Shown here one piece after another: positions 16,832 to 23,709 of a DNA stretch of 33,350 bases; positions within the stretch are counted from its first letter, which is position 1, and every line of letters starts with the position of its first letter. Made by a program: the position numbers and the translations under genes. The stretch comes from Oscillospiraceae bacterium (GTDB lineage Bacteria > Bacillota > Clostridia > Oscillospirales > Oscillospiraceae): the NCBI GenBank assembly GCA_902791215.1, contig CADAUZ010000039.1:1-33350 (forward strand), written 5' to 3'. Below the pieces are notes generated by a model. That model did not search any database. It saw only the letters and a program-made list of their open reading frames with translations, and was not told where the DNA came from.

Positions 16832-17407
16832 ATGAATATAAAGAAGCTTTTGCCCGTGCTGGTGCTTCTGCTGGCGGCGGTCTGGCTCTTCCTGCCGGAC
16901 ACCGGCAACACGGCGCAGATGCCCGCCGCGACGCCTGCGCCGACCCAGAGCCCGCAAACCGTCGCTCCGGCGCAGACGCCGAAGCCCTCCCAGGCGCAGA
17001 CGCCGAAGCCCGCCGCCACGCCAAAACCTGCCGCCGCACCGAAACAGACCCCGGGCGAGCAGACGATCGACGAGAACGGGAGCTACACCACCAAGGACGA
17101 CGTGGCCCTGTATATCCACACCTACGGTCATCTGCCTGAGAACTTCATTAAGAAAAAGGACGCCCAGGCCCTGGGCTGGACCGGCGGCTCGCTCGAGTGG
17201 GTGCTGCCCGGCATGTGCATCGGCGGGGACTACTTCGGCAATTACGAGGGGCAGCTGCCCAAGGCCAAGGGCCGCCGCTGGACCGAGTGCGACATCAACA
17301 CCCTCGGCGCGCGCTCCCGGGGCCCCGAGCGCATCATCTTTTCCAACGACGGACTCATCTACTATACCCCCGATCACTATGAGAGCTTCGAGCTGCTTTA
17401 CGGGTGA
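16832..17407 (+). CDS. Barnase-type guanyl-specific ribonuclease, membrane-anchored or secreted
   Basis: The C-terminal 110 residues align along their length with barnase, the extracellular RNase of Bacillus amyloliquefaciens (family N1/T1). Residues 88-122 match its N-terminal helices (DVALYIHTYGHLPENFI...DAQALGW). The catalytic residues are kept: E152 in WTECDIN (barnase E73), R163 and R167 (R83, R87) and H182 in TPDHYESF (H102); the guanine-loop glutamate is E139. Barnase R59, important for barstar binding, is Y138 here. Residues 5-22 are a signal anchor or signal peptide, and 30-78 a Pro/Ala/Thr/Lys/Gln linker with repeated QTPKP and TPKPA. The start at 16832 has AGGAG ten bases upstream; the ATG at 16826 is too close to it. 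No barstar-like gene is visible in the window. Confidence 0.88.
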   Translation: MNIKKLLPVLVLLLAAVWLFLPDTGNTAQMPAATPAPTQSPQTVAPAQTPKPSQAQTPKPAATPKPAAAPKQTPGEQTIDENGSYTTKDDVALYIHTYGHLPENFIKKKDAQALGWTGGSLEWVLPGMCIGGDYFGNYEGQLPKAKGRRWTECDINTLGARSRGPERIIFSNDGLIYYTPDHYESFELLYG

Positions 17408-17410
17408 GCG

Positions 17411-17573
17411 TTCGACACGTTTCGACAAAGGCGGCGAAAAAAGATGGGAGAATCCTGAAAGAATCCCTTGAACACTGTCAGAAAATATAATATTATGTCA
17501 ACAGATAATCCCGATCATTCGACAGGATTCTGTTGTCGCAAAAGGCCCCTGTATGCTAAATTTATTGCGACAA
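17411..17573. promoter_or_regulatory. Cluster of Spo0A-binding sites (0A boxes) upstream of spo0A
   Basis: The 0A-box core is TTCGACA or its complement TGTCGAA. Here TTCGACA occurs at 17411-17417 and TTCGACAA at 17421-17428, exactly ten bases apart. Another TTCGACA is at 17518-17524, a one-mismatch TTGTCGCA at 17533-17540, and TTGCGACAA at 17565-17573; the last two form an inverted pair. This suggests spo0A controls its own transcription, as in other spore formers. Confidence 0.7.
17468..17496 (+). promoter_or_regulatory. Candidate sigma-A promoter of spo0A
   Basis: TTGAAC (17468-17473) and TATTAT (17491-17496) are 17 bases apart, flanked on both sides by 0A boxes. The leader to the spo0A start would be about 140 bases. 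A separate sigma-H promoter could exist, but I could not place one with confidence. Confidence 0.5.
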
Positions 17574-17639
17574 ACGCGATGAACAAGGCTTTCTGACAAA
17601 GCATCTACCTGCTATCGCAATATGGGAGGATTTATCATT

Positions 17640-18434
17640 ATGGAAACCAGGATTCGTATACTCACCGCCGACCCCAACCGGGAATTCTGTCGCCAGCTGT
17701 CCGAGCTCATGGCGGCCGAGGGCGACATGGAGATCATCGGCATGGCCTCCGACGGGCTGGAAGCGCTCGAGCGCGTGGCGGAGCTCAAGCCCGATCTGCT
17801 GCTTCTGGAGCTGGTGCTGCCGAAGCTGGACGGGCTGGAGGTGCTGCGCCGCCTGCGGGACAAGGGGACAAGCTGCCGCGTGATCGTGCTGTCAGGCTTT
17901 GTCAACGGCAAGGTCATCGCCGAGTGCTCCGACTGCGGCGCGGACTACTTCATCCCCAAGCCCTGCGACGTGCAGGCTCTCATCAGCCGCATCCGCCAGC
18001 TGAGCTTCGATCTGCCCCGCACCCCGGGCGTGGGTGTGGACTTCCGCCAGAACGCGGAGGGCAGCTACAACGACGCGGACCTGGAGGCCATCGTCACCGA
18101 CATTATCCACGAGATCGGCGTGCCCGCCCACATCAAGGGCTACCAGTACCTGCGCGAGGCCATCATCCTCACCATCAAGGATATGGACATGATCAACGCC
18201 GTCACCAAGGTCCTCTACCCCGAGGTCGCCAAGCGCTTCGGCACCACCCCATCCCGCGTCGAGCGCGCCATCCGCCATGCCATCGAGGTGGCCTGGGACC
18301 GCGGCGACGTGGAGACCCTGCAAAGGTTCTTCGGCTACACCGTCTCGGGCATCAAGGGAAAGCCGACGAATAGCGAATTTATCGCCATGATCGCGGACAA
18401 TCTTTCCCTCAAACGCAAGCACGCCGCGAGGTGA
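17640..18434 (+). CDS. spo0A: Sporulation master regulator Spo0A with Asp-to-Glu change at the phosphorylation site
   Basis: Spo0A is the response regulator that, when phosphorylated, switches on sporulation. The 264 residues have a receiver domain (1-125), a linker, and a C-terminal DNA-binding domain (about 147-264) that is nearly identical to Bacillus Spo0A, including [33 protein letters not shown] and FGYTV...[10 protein letters not shown]. In the receiver, the phosphoacceptor (D56 in B. subtilis, PDVLVLDIIMP) is E57 here ([11 protein letters not shown]). Of the acidic pair D10/D11, D11 is kept and the next residue is P12. The conserved Thr is S85 and the Lys is K107. The start at 17640 has GGGAGGA at 17624-17630; the in-frame ATG at 17622 overlaps that site. 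Confidence 0.96.
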   Translation: METRIRILTADPNREFCRQLSELMAAEGDMEIIGMASDGLEALERVAELKPDLLLLELVLPKLDGLEVLRRLRDKGTSCRVIVLSGFVNGKVIAECSDCGADYFIPKPCDVQALISRIRQLSFDLPRTPGVGVDFRQNAEGSYNDADLEAIVTDIIHEIGVPAHIKGYQYLREAIILTIKDMDMINAVTKVLYPEVAKRFGTTPSRVERAIRHAIEVAWDRGDVETLQRFFGYTVSGIKGKPTNSEFIAMIADNLSLKRKHAAR

Positions 18435-18447
18435 TTTAAAAAAGATA

Positions 18448-18490
18448 CCCCCGTTTTCTGCCTGTAATCGGCGGAAAACGGGGGCTTTTG
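18448..18490 (+). terminator. Intrinsic terminator of spo0A
   Basis: A 15-bp stem (CCCCCGTTTTCTGCC with GGCGGAAAACGGGGG, one G-U pair) with a seven-base loop ends in CTTTTG, 14 bases after the spo0A stop. Confidence 0.9.
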
Positions 18491-18727
18491 CTATTCTGCG
18501 AAAAAACAGTCTTCGTGCCATTTTGCGGGGTTTGTATCTATGTAGTTCCAGATTTCCCGGTAGTCGCTATCATTGCGAATAACATGATCGTGGTACGACC
18601 TCTGCCAAATATTTTCACCCAGCGCTCTGTTAACCAATCGCTTTAATGCAGAAATCGCATCCGGCACAATTGCCATCGTAGGGGCCGACGCCCCCGGCGG
18701 CCCGGCAGAGAGAATCCTGAATAACAC
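18491..18727 (-). pseudogene. Remnant of a REP-associated tyrosine transposase (RAYT, IS200-like)
   Basis: The last about 60 residues read LKRLVNRALGENIWQRSYH, DHVIRNDSDYREIWNYI and DTNPAKW, the C-terminal hallmark of the Y1/TnpA_REP family: the W-Q-x-S-Y-H-D-H block and the helix with the catalytic tyrosine. The N-terminal part with the HUH metal-binding motif is missing, so it cannot be active. The break falls next to a REP-like palindrome (18678-18705), read in this frame as GPPGASAPT. RAYTs mobilise REP elements; this one may be related to the REP doublet at 13481-13593. No ribosome-binding site supports expression. Confidence 0.8.
18678..18705. repeat. REP-like palindromic repeat inside the RAYT remnant
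   Basis: The sequence begins GTAGGGGCCG and continues through CCCCCGGCGGCCCGG. It shares the GTAGGGG start and the CCCGGCGG stretch with the left arm of the element at 13481. It marks the truncation side of the RAYT remnant. Confidence 0.5.
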
Positions 18728-18732
18728 ATTGA

Positions 18733-18778
18733 CCCCGGCGAATCCGTAACACTGTACGTTTTCGCCGGGGGCTTTCTG
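18733..18778 (+). terminator. Hairpin followed by T-rich tail
   Basis: CCCCGGCGAA (18733-18742) and TTCGCCGGGG (18761-18770) form a perfect 10-bp stem with an 18-base loop. On the plus strand it is followed by GCTTTCTGCTTTATTTTT. It may be a second stop behind spo0A or part of the repeat debris around the RAYT remnant. Confidence 0.45.
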
Positions 18779-18827
18779 CTTTATTTTTGGTACACTGTCA
18801 ATTGACTTTTTTCACAGCCCCAAATGT

Positions 18828-19400
18828 TTATACCAGCAGCGGCTGTAGCTGTTCGCCGCGCAAGGCGGCCTCGACAGTCTGCGCGATCAGCGCAAAATCC
18901 GCCTGCAGTGAGTTCGGCTTTTTATCCGGGTCGTCCTGCCGGAAGGGAACGAAGTACACATGCTTGCGGTTGAGAAGCCGCGCAATGTTCTCCGCCGAGC
19001 CGGACAGGCCGTCGTTTGTAGAGAAGGCAAGCACCAGGGGCCTGCCGTTTCTCAGATGCGCCTTTGCCGCCATGGTGACGGCGCTGTCGGTCACGCCGTG
19101 GGCAAGCTTCGAGAGCGTGTTGCCGGTGCACGGCGCAATGACCAGCGCATCCATCGGCTCCTTCGGCCCCAGAGGCTCCGCCTCCGCGATGGTGGTGACC
19201 ACCCGCTTTCCCGTCAGATCCATGAGGTGCCGGATGTGTTCGGCGGCAGTGCCGAAGCGGGTGTCCGTCTCGGCGGCGGTGTCGCTCATAATGGGGATGA
19301 GATCATACATCTCCCGGAGCTTTTCCAGCTCCCGGAAGACCTGCTCATAGGTGCAGTAGGAGCCGCACAGCGCGACTCCAAGCCGTTTTTTATTGTCCAT
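18828..19400 (-). CDS. dpaB: Dipicolinate synthase subunit B
   Basis: With DpaA this flavoprotein-like subunit makes dipicolinic acid from a lysine-pathway intermediate in the mother cell during sporulation; calcium dipicolinate gives spores heat resistance. The 190-residue product has the flavoprotein (phosphopantothenoylcysteine decarboxylase-like) fold signatures: RLGVALCGSYCTYEQ at the N-terminus, LVIAPCTGNTLSKLAHGVTDSAVTMAAKA (positions about 86-113) and LAFSTNDGLSG. The C-terminal YFVPFRQDDPDKKPNSL is typical of SpoVFB. The ATG at 19400 lies inside the end of dpaA (11-base overlap) with a GGGAGGAAGAAC Shine-Dalgarno region. Its presence indicates a spore former. Confidence 0.93.
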   Translation of the reverse strand: MDNKKRLGVALCGSYCTYEQVFRELEKLREMYDLIPIMSDTAAETDTRFGTAAEHIRHLMDLTGKRVVTTIAEAEPLGPKEPMDALVIAPCTGNTLSKLAHGVTDSAVTMAAKAHLRNGRPLVLAFSTNDGLSGSAENIARLLNRKHVYFVPFRQDDPDKKPNSLQADFALIAQTVEAALRGEQLQPLLV

Positions 19401-20259
19401 GTTCTTCCTCCCTTTCCCGTATGACGGTATAGATCGTGTCGCGCATGAGACAGGCGGCGGCACAGGGCGCGCTCCTGCCCGGCAGCCCCGGCGCATAAAC
19501 CGCGCGCAGTCCCAGTTCCTCCGCCAGCGCCTTGTCAAACCCCGGTTCGGAGGCAAGCTCCAGCAGCACCGCGTCCGGACGGAGGTGCGTCAGCGTCTCG
19601 CGTGAGATAACCGGCGCGGGCACGGTGTTGATGAGAAAGTCCAGGTCGCCTGCAAGCGCCGGAAGCGCGTCAAAGGAGCAGGCAGCGAGACCGCAGGCCT
19701 CGGCCTCGGCCCGGTCCCCGGCCTTGCGGGCGGCGATCCGCGTCTCGCAGCCGAGGGCACGAAGCCTCGGCCCGAGCTGCCGGGCGACCTTGCCCCAGCC
19801 TGTGACCAGCGCTTTTCCCTTCCAGAGGCTGCGGGGGCTTTCTTTTATGAGCAGCCCCGCCGCCCCCTCGGCGGTGAGGGCGGCGTTGCCGATGGTGAAG
19901 TCCCGCCGCGCCATGAGATCGCACACCGAGAGCCCCGCGCGCACCGCCGCGAGGGAAGTAGCCTGCCCGAGCTTTCCGCCGCACAGCGTCTGCCCCGGCC
20001 AGAGGGCGGTCAGCAGGTCCTCGGTCAAAAGTTTCTGCACCGAAAGCGGGGTATGGAGCGCGCCGCCCTTTTCCGCCGGGATGCCCACGATCACCCAATC
20101 CGCTCCGTAGACGCAGGCCTCCGGGGAGCTGCACTGCAGAATGCGCTGGGGCAGCGCCGCCTTCTCAAGCGCGTAGCTGCGCACCGTATGTCCGTCCCCG
20201 TTCAGCAGCGCCGCCAGCCACCCGGCCCGCGCGTCGCCGCCGATCACCGCAAATTTCAT
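19390..20259 (-). CDS. dpaA: Dipicolinate synthase subunit A
   Basis: DpaA is the NAD(P)H-binding subunit of dipicolinate synthase (SpoVFA in Bacillus). The 289-residue protein opens with a Rossmann motif, FAVIGGDARAGWLAALL, and has a second one near residues 145-165 (KALVTGWGKVARQLGPRL), as in the family. FLINTVPAPVI and LELASEPGFD are further conserved blocks. The start at 20259 has GGAGGTGG upstream; the frame runs on into repeats, which I exclude. In Bacillus these genes are read by sigma-K in the mother cell; I did not find a convincing sigma-K promoter, partly because a repeat fills the upstream region. Confidence 0.93.
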   Translation of the reverse strand: MKFAVIGGDARAGWLAALLNGDGHTVRSYALEKAALPQRILQCSSPEACVYGADWVIVGIPAEKGGALHTPLSVQKLLTEDLLTALWPGQTLCGGKLGQATSLAAVRAGLSVCDLMARRDFTIGNAALTAEGAAGLLIKESPRSLWKGKALVTGWGKVARQLGPRLRALGCETRIAARKAGDRAEAEACGLAACSFDALPALAGDLDFLINTVPAPVISRETLTHLRPDAVLLELASEPGFDKALAEELGLRAVYAPGLPGRSAPCAAACLMRDTIYTVIREREEEHGQ

Positions 20260-20311
20260 ACGCACCACCTCCAAAACCATCGTATTCCGCAAAGGGGGAA
20301 GGGGTGAGTGC

Positions 20312-20507
20312 GAAAAGTGAAAAGTGGAAAGTGAAAAGTGAAAATATGGTGTTATCCTGAGCGTGAGCGAAGGATCTTTTCGGTACGGTGACCGAAATGA
20401 AGATTCTTCGCTCGCGCTCAAAATGACGTTCTATCCGCGCAGCGGACAATGATAATCGTGCCGCAGACGCTCCTTCTCTTCACTTTCCGCTTTTCACTTT
20501 TCACTTT
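20312..20507. repeat. MITE-like inverted-repeat element between dpaA and thyA
   Basis: The outer arms are built of GAAAAGTG-type units on the left (20312-20345) and CTTTTCAC-type units on the right (20479-20507), complementary at 21 of 23 compared bases. Inside is a second inverted repeat: ATCCTGAGCG...AGCGAAGGAT near 20354-20376 against GATTCTTCGCTCGCGCTCAA near 20402-20421. No reading frame fits. It occupies most of the dpaA-thyA gap; related inner sequence occurs at 10510-10535. Confidence 0.65.
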
Positions 20508-20519
20508 GTATGGTACAAT
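20491..20519 (+). promoter_or_regulatory. Promoter of thyA-folA, -35 box inside a repeat arm
   Basis: TTTTCA (20491-20496) and TACAAT (20514-20519) are 17 bases apart, 30 bases before the thyA ATG. The -35 box is part of the right arm of the repeat element, so the insertion may have created or changed this promoter. Confidence 0.6.
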
Positions 20520-20548
20520 GTTCCCATCACGTTTAACGAGGTAAGCAT

Positions 20549-21379
20549 ATGAGCAGAGCTGACGAAATCTTTATTCAAAACTGCAAGGATATTCTGGAAA
20601 ACGGCATCTGGGACACGGACCGTGCCGTCCGCACCCGCTGGGAGGACGGGACGCCCGCCCATACCATCAAAAAATTCTGCGTGGTCAACCGCTATGATCT
20701 GGCCGAGGAATTCCCCATTATGACCATACGCCGCATCTACTGGAAGTCCGCCATCGACGAACTGCTGTGGATCTGGCAGGCCAAGAGCAATAACGTCAAA
20801 GAGCTGCGCACCCGCGTGTGGGACGCCTGGGCCGACGAAAACGGCTCCATCGGCAAAGCCTACGGCTACCAGCTGGGTGTCAAGCACCACTACCCTGAGG
20901 GGGACATGGATCAGGTGGACAAGGTCCTGTGGGACTTAAAGCACAACCCCGCTTCGCGCCGCATCATGACCAACATCTATAACTTCGCCGACCTGTCCGA
21001 GATGGCGCTCTATCCCTGCGCCTATTCCATGACCTTCAACGTAACCGGCAATAAGCTCAACGCCATTTTGAACCAGCGCAGCCAGGACATGCTGACCGCC
21101 AACAACTGGAACGTGGTGCAGTACGCGGTGCTCACGCTGATGATGGCCCAGGTCTCCGGCCTCGAGCCCGGCGAGTTTGTCCACGTCATCGCCGACGCGC
21201 ATATCTATGACCGCCATGTGGACGCGGTGAAAGAGATCATCCGGCACGAGCCCAAGCCCGCCCCAAAGTTTATTGTTGATCCCACGGTGGACGATTTTTA
21301 CAAATTCACCCGCGACAGCTTCAAGATGGAGAGTTATGAGTATTCGGACTTTGCCGGGAAGATCCCGGTGGCGCTGTAA
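20549..21379 (+). CDS. thyA: Thymidylate synthase (ThyA)
   Basis: ThyA methylates dUMP to dTMP with methylene-tetrahydrofolate, which it turns into dihydrofolate. The 276-residue protein has the N-terminal arginine loop (RAVRTRWEDGTPAHT, about residues 24-38), YWKSAIDELLWIWQAKS and the nucleophile C157 in YPCAYSM. Cys is followed by Ala, not the His of the common LPPCH motif, as in the divergent B. subtilis ThyA branch (PCVY there). NQRSQDM supplies the arginine that holds dUMP, and VIADAHIYDRHVD is the C-terminal signature. It is 12 bases before the dihydrofolate reductase gene, so the two form an operon that makes and recycles folate. Confidence 0.94.
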   Translation: MSRADEIFIQNCKDILENGIWDTDRAVRTRWEDGTPAHTIKKFCVVNRYDLAEEFPIMTIRRIYWKSAIDELLWIWQAKSNNVKELRTRVWDAWADENGSIGKAYGYQLGVKHHYPEGDMDQVDKVLWDLKHNPASRRIMTNIYNFADLSEMALYPCAYSMTFNVTGNKLNAILNQRSQDMLTANNWNVVQYAVLTLMMAQVSGLEPGEFVHVIADAHIYDRHVDAVKEIIRHEPKPAPKFIVDPTVDDFYKFTRDSFKMESYEYSDFAGKIPVAL

Positions 21380-21391
21380 GGAGGGAACGGC

Positions 21392-21874
21392 ATGGAAGCC
21401 ATCGTCGCCGTCTTTTCCGACTGGGGCATCGGCAGCGAGGGGACCCAGCAGGTGATCCTGAAGGCCGACCGCGCCCATTTCCGCGAGCTGACACGGGATG
21501 CCGCCGTCGTCGTCGGGCGCAGGACCCTTGCCGACTTCCCGGGCGGCAGACCCCTCAAGGGGAGAGACAACATCGTCGTCACGCGGCAGGATATCCAGAT
21601 CGAGGGCGCCGAGGTCGCGCACTCCACTAACGAGACCCTCGCCCTTGCGGCAAAATATCCGCGCACGCTCGTGATCGGCGGGGCGTCGATCTATCGGCAG
21701 TTCCTGCCCTATGTGGATCTGGTGCACGTCACGAAGATCGACCTTGCGCCCGCCTCCGACAGCTACTTTGAAAACCTGGACGCCTCCCCCGACTTCCGTA
21801 TCCGCGAGGCAGGGGACCGGCAGGAGGAAAATGGCGTGCGCTATCAGTTCGTGACCTACGAAAGAATCCGATAA
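21392..21874 (+). CDS. folA: Dihydrofolate reductase
   Basis: DHFR reduces dihydrofolate, the ThyA by-product, to tetrahydrofolate with NADPH. The 160-residue protein shows AIVAVFSDWGIG at the N-terminus, the catalytic acid D26 (LKADRAHF), VVVGRRTLADF and VIGGASIYRQFLPYVD, the NADPH-binding block near residues 92-110. The usual Met20-loop Pro-Trp is missing: the segment reads GTQQVILKAD. This makes it a divergent member; trimethoprim binding might be altered, which is inference. GGAGGG at 21380-21386 precedes the ATG. Confidence 0.9.
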   Translation: MEAIVAVFSDWGIGSEGTQQVILKADRAHFRELTRDAAVVVGRRTLADFPGGRPLKGRDNIVVTRQDIQIEGAEVAHSTNETLALAAKYPRTLVIGGASIYRQFLPYVDLVHVTKIDLAPASDSYFENLDASPDFRIREAGDRQEENGVRYQFVTYERIR

Positions 21875-21877
21875 AAA

Positions 21878-21905
21878 CAGGGCCGATCCGTTTGGATCGG
21901 CCCTG
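21878..21905. terminator. Bidirectional terminator between folA and the acyltransferase gene
   Basis: CAGGGCCGATCC and GGATCGGCCCTG form a perfect 12-bp stem with a GTTT loop, with A-runs to the left. The two genes converge here. Confidence 0.8.
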
Positions 21906-21909
21906 AAAT

Positions 21910-22866
21910 CTACGCGGTGTTTAACTTTTTCTGTATCAGCACTGACACAAAGTGCAGCGCGGCGGTGTACAGCGCTGTAAGACCCAGAAACATGGGCAGC
22001 GGCTTATCCAGCGCCCAGAAGTGGACAAGGTAGATTTCAAACGTGATCCCGCCGAGAAGGCCCAGCAGCTTGTTGATCCATTGCCCGGCAGTGAAACGGT
22101 CGAGCCAGGCCGAAACCGCGGCGACAGCCACACACAGCCCCGGCGCGATCAGCAGCATCGGGTACCAGGCGAGGCCGCGGCTCCACACAAGGTTGGCGAA
22201 GAACTTCGGGCTCTCCCACAAAATCGCCGCCCCAACGGGGACCAGCACCAGCAGCAGCGCAAGCTCCGCTCTGGTGAGCGCCTCGCGCCGCCTGCTCTCC
22301 GCGGCAAAGAGCATGCCCACGAAAAAGACCGGCAGGCGCGTGACGATGATGATGAGCTGTGTGTCGCCCCAGAAGGCGCAGGAGAACAGCAGCAGCGCGA
22401 GTACGACCCCGACGGCTTTCGCTCTGCTGTCACAGCGCTCTGCCAGCGGCGCGAGAAACGGCGTGAGCAGGTAGCTCAGCCACATGCCGGACACGTACCA
22501 GTTGAAGCTCGGGGCAATGTCCAGAAAGCCGTGCACACCGAAGAGATTGGCGAGGGCCGCAGAAAAGCTGATGCCCCCGCCCAGCGCCTCCACCGCAATC
22601 CAGCAAAGCGCGAAGGGGATATAGACCGGCAGGATGCGCGCGCAGCGCCGGCGGAGAAAAGCGGCGGCATCCCGATCCCGGCTATAGGAGAACCAGCAGC
22701 CGATGCCCGAGGTGAAGAAAAACAGGTCCACGCCGCCGTAAAAGTAACCGGCGATCTTTTTCAGTGCGATCTCCGGCCAGGCGCCCTTGGTGTGGTACAG
22801 CAGGATCATCACGATGGCAGCCGCCATCATGTTTTTGCGGTATTTTAATATGGTCTGAAAGCGCAT
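21910..22866 (-). CDS. Acyltransferase family 3 membrane protein
   Basis: The 318-residue protein is almost entirely hydrophobic helices (about 9-10) with the family-3 acyltransferase start: MMAAAIVMILLYHTKG, containing the conserved His (H in LLYH) and followed by GGVDLFFFTSGIGCWFSY and RRRCARILPVYIPF. Such enzymes O-acetylate or succinylate cell-surface sugars; the exact substrate cannot be read from sequence. There is no SGNH domain, so it is not the OatA form. The ATG at 22866 has GGAGGG 7 bases upstream; longer in-frame starts run into the neighbouring promoter. Confidence 0.82.
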   Translation of the reverse strand: MRFQTILKYRKNMMAAAIVMILLYHTKGAWPEIALKKIAGYFYGGVDLFFFTSGIGCWFSYSRDRDAAAFLRRRCARILPVYIPFALCWIAVEALGGGISFSAALANLFGVHGFLDIAPSFNWYVSGMWLSYLLTPFLAPLAERCDSRAKAVGVVLALLLFSCAFWGDTQLIIIVTRLPVFFVGMLFAAESRRREALTRAELALLLVLVPVGAAILWESPKFFANLVWSRGLAWYPMLLIAPGLCVAVAAVSAWLDRFTAGQWINKLLGLLGGITFEIYLVHFWALDKPLPMFLGLTALYTAALHFVSVLIQKKLNTA

Positions 22867-22954
22867 GACGCACCCTCCGCAAACGAAAAAGTTCTGCGCC
22901 GATTGTACCAAATCCCGCCGTACATGGCAAGGGGAGAAAAAATGTGGATTTGGA

Positions 22955-22983
22955 TTGATTCTCCCCGGGATACCGGATATAAT
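22955..22983 (+). promoter_or_regulatory. Promoter of the 55-residue protein gene
   Basis: TTGATT (22955-22960) and a perfect TATAAT (22978-22983) are 17 bases apart, 32 bases before the ATG. It supports the small gene being real. Confidence 0.75.
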
Positions 22984-23015
22984 GACTGTAATTCTGAAAG
23001 ACGGGAGCGAACACC

Positions 23016-23183
23016 ATGGAGACAAAGTACTATATCCTCACCCAGATTGACGGGGACTACGCCTGGCTTACCTGTACGAGCGCGCAGGAGGAGCCCTATT
23101 TCATCGCCCGCGCCCTGTTGCCCATGGAGGCCGACGAGGGGAGCAGACTGAAATTCGAGAACTTCCAGTTCGAGCTGATCTGA
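23016..23183 (+). CDS. Small acidic protein, DUF3006-like
   Basis: A 55-residue protein: an N-terminal YYILTQIDGDYAWLT segment and a C-terminal ALLPMEADEGSRLKFENF segment. The pattern of an I-D-G/E-x-Y-A-x-L strand followed by LLP...EG-x-x-L resembles the small beta proteins of DUF3006, but the match is from memory and not certain. It has its own good promoter and a GGGAG Shine-Dalgarno ten bases upstream. No partner gene is evident; it stands alone between the acyltransferase and the mobile region. Function unknown. Confidence 0.7.
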   Translation: METKYYILTQIDGDYAWLTCTSAQEEPYFIARALLPMEADEGSRLKFENFQFELI

Positions 23184-23285
23184 GCCCGAGCAGCTACACC
23201 GGGTGCATCGCCATGAGCGGGTCCATGCGTCAAACCCCGTAATAGGGAAAAGCCCCGAGACCGTTGTAATAAGCCGCCCGCCGAT

Positions 23286-23313
23286 AAAAAATAGACAGCT
23301 CCGAAGAACTGTC
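23286..23313 (-). terminator. UUCG-tetraloop terminator, minus strand
   Basis: On the minus strand GACAGTTC-TTCG-GAGCTGTC (one G-U pair) is followed by TATTTTTTA. A third hairpin, CCCCGCAAAC/GTTTGTGGGG at 23329-23353, lies between this and the terminator at 23361-23421. The rest of 23184-23285 shows nothing I recognise. Confidence 0.8.
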
Positions 23314-23360
23314 CGTTGAATATTTGGGGCCCCGCAAACGTCTTGCGTTTGTGGGGAGAG

Positions 23361-23650
23361 GAAAAAGAAGGCTGCCGGTCGATGTGCCGCCGTTTGCGGA
23401 GGCACATGACCTTGCAGCCTTGTTTTGACGAATTAACGCTTGCTGAACTGGGGAGCGCGGCGGGCCGCTTTGAGGCCGTACTCCTCAAAGCCGTATGACC
23501 GGAAACCCTTGATATGACTGGGCTTGCGGGTTTGGCACTCAGGTTTAACCCGTGCTTAACCCATACCCGTTTTAAGGCAACGACCGGCCTTGAAACCTCG
23601 ACTCCGTTCTGCATGTTACGTTCCCTGAAAGCTGCTCAGCTTCTATATAA
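23361..23650 (-). ncRNA. Candidate structured small RNA beside the integrase
   Basis: A strong promoter (23651-23679) points left into about 285 bases that end in a terminator: a long hairpin, AAGGCTGC...GCAGCCTT, spanning 23368-23421 with inner paired arms (GTGCC/GGCAC), followed on the minus strand by CTTTTTC. Internal pairings include a palindrome AAGCTGCTCAGCTT at the expected RNA 5' end (23629-23642) and a perfect 9-bp hairpin GCTTTGAGG/CCTCAAAGC around 23466-23492. An open frame starts at 23614 behind AGGGA, but it has no stop before the terminator and passes through the hairpins, so RNA is the better reading; a leader peptide is not excluded. Confidence 0.5.
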
Positions 23651-23679
23651 ATAGTAGCATTACAGCATCCACAAGTCAA
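23651..23679 (-). promoter_or_regulatory. Promoter of the candidate small RNA
   Basis: TTGACT (minus strand, 23674-23679) and TACTAT (23651-23656) are exactly 17 bases apart, close to consensus. Confidence 0.75.
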
Positions 23680-23709
23680 CAGATTTTTTGCCCGTTCACG
23701 TCCGGGCAT

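Noticed and set aside
20312-20507. CRISPR-like array of GAAAAGTG units
   Set aside because: The units are adjacent with no spacers and are matched by inverted copies, so this is an inverted-repeat element.
23096-23614. 172-codon open frame on the minus strand behind an AGGGA sequence
   Set aside because: It has no stop before a strong terminator, runs through three hairpins and ends antisense to the 55-residue gene; I treat the transcript as RNA.
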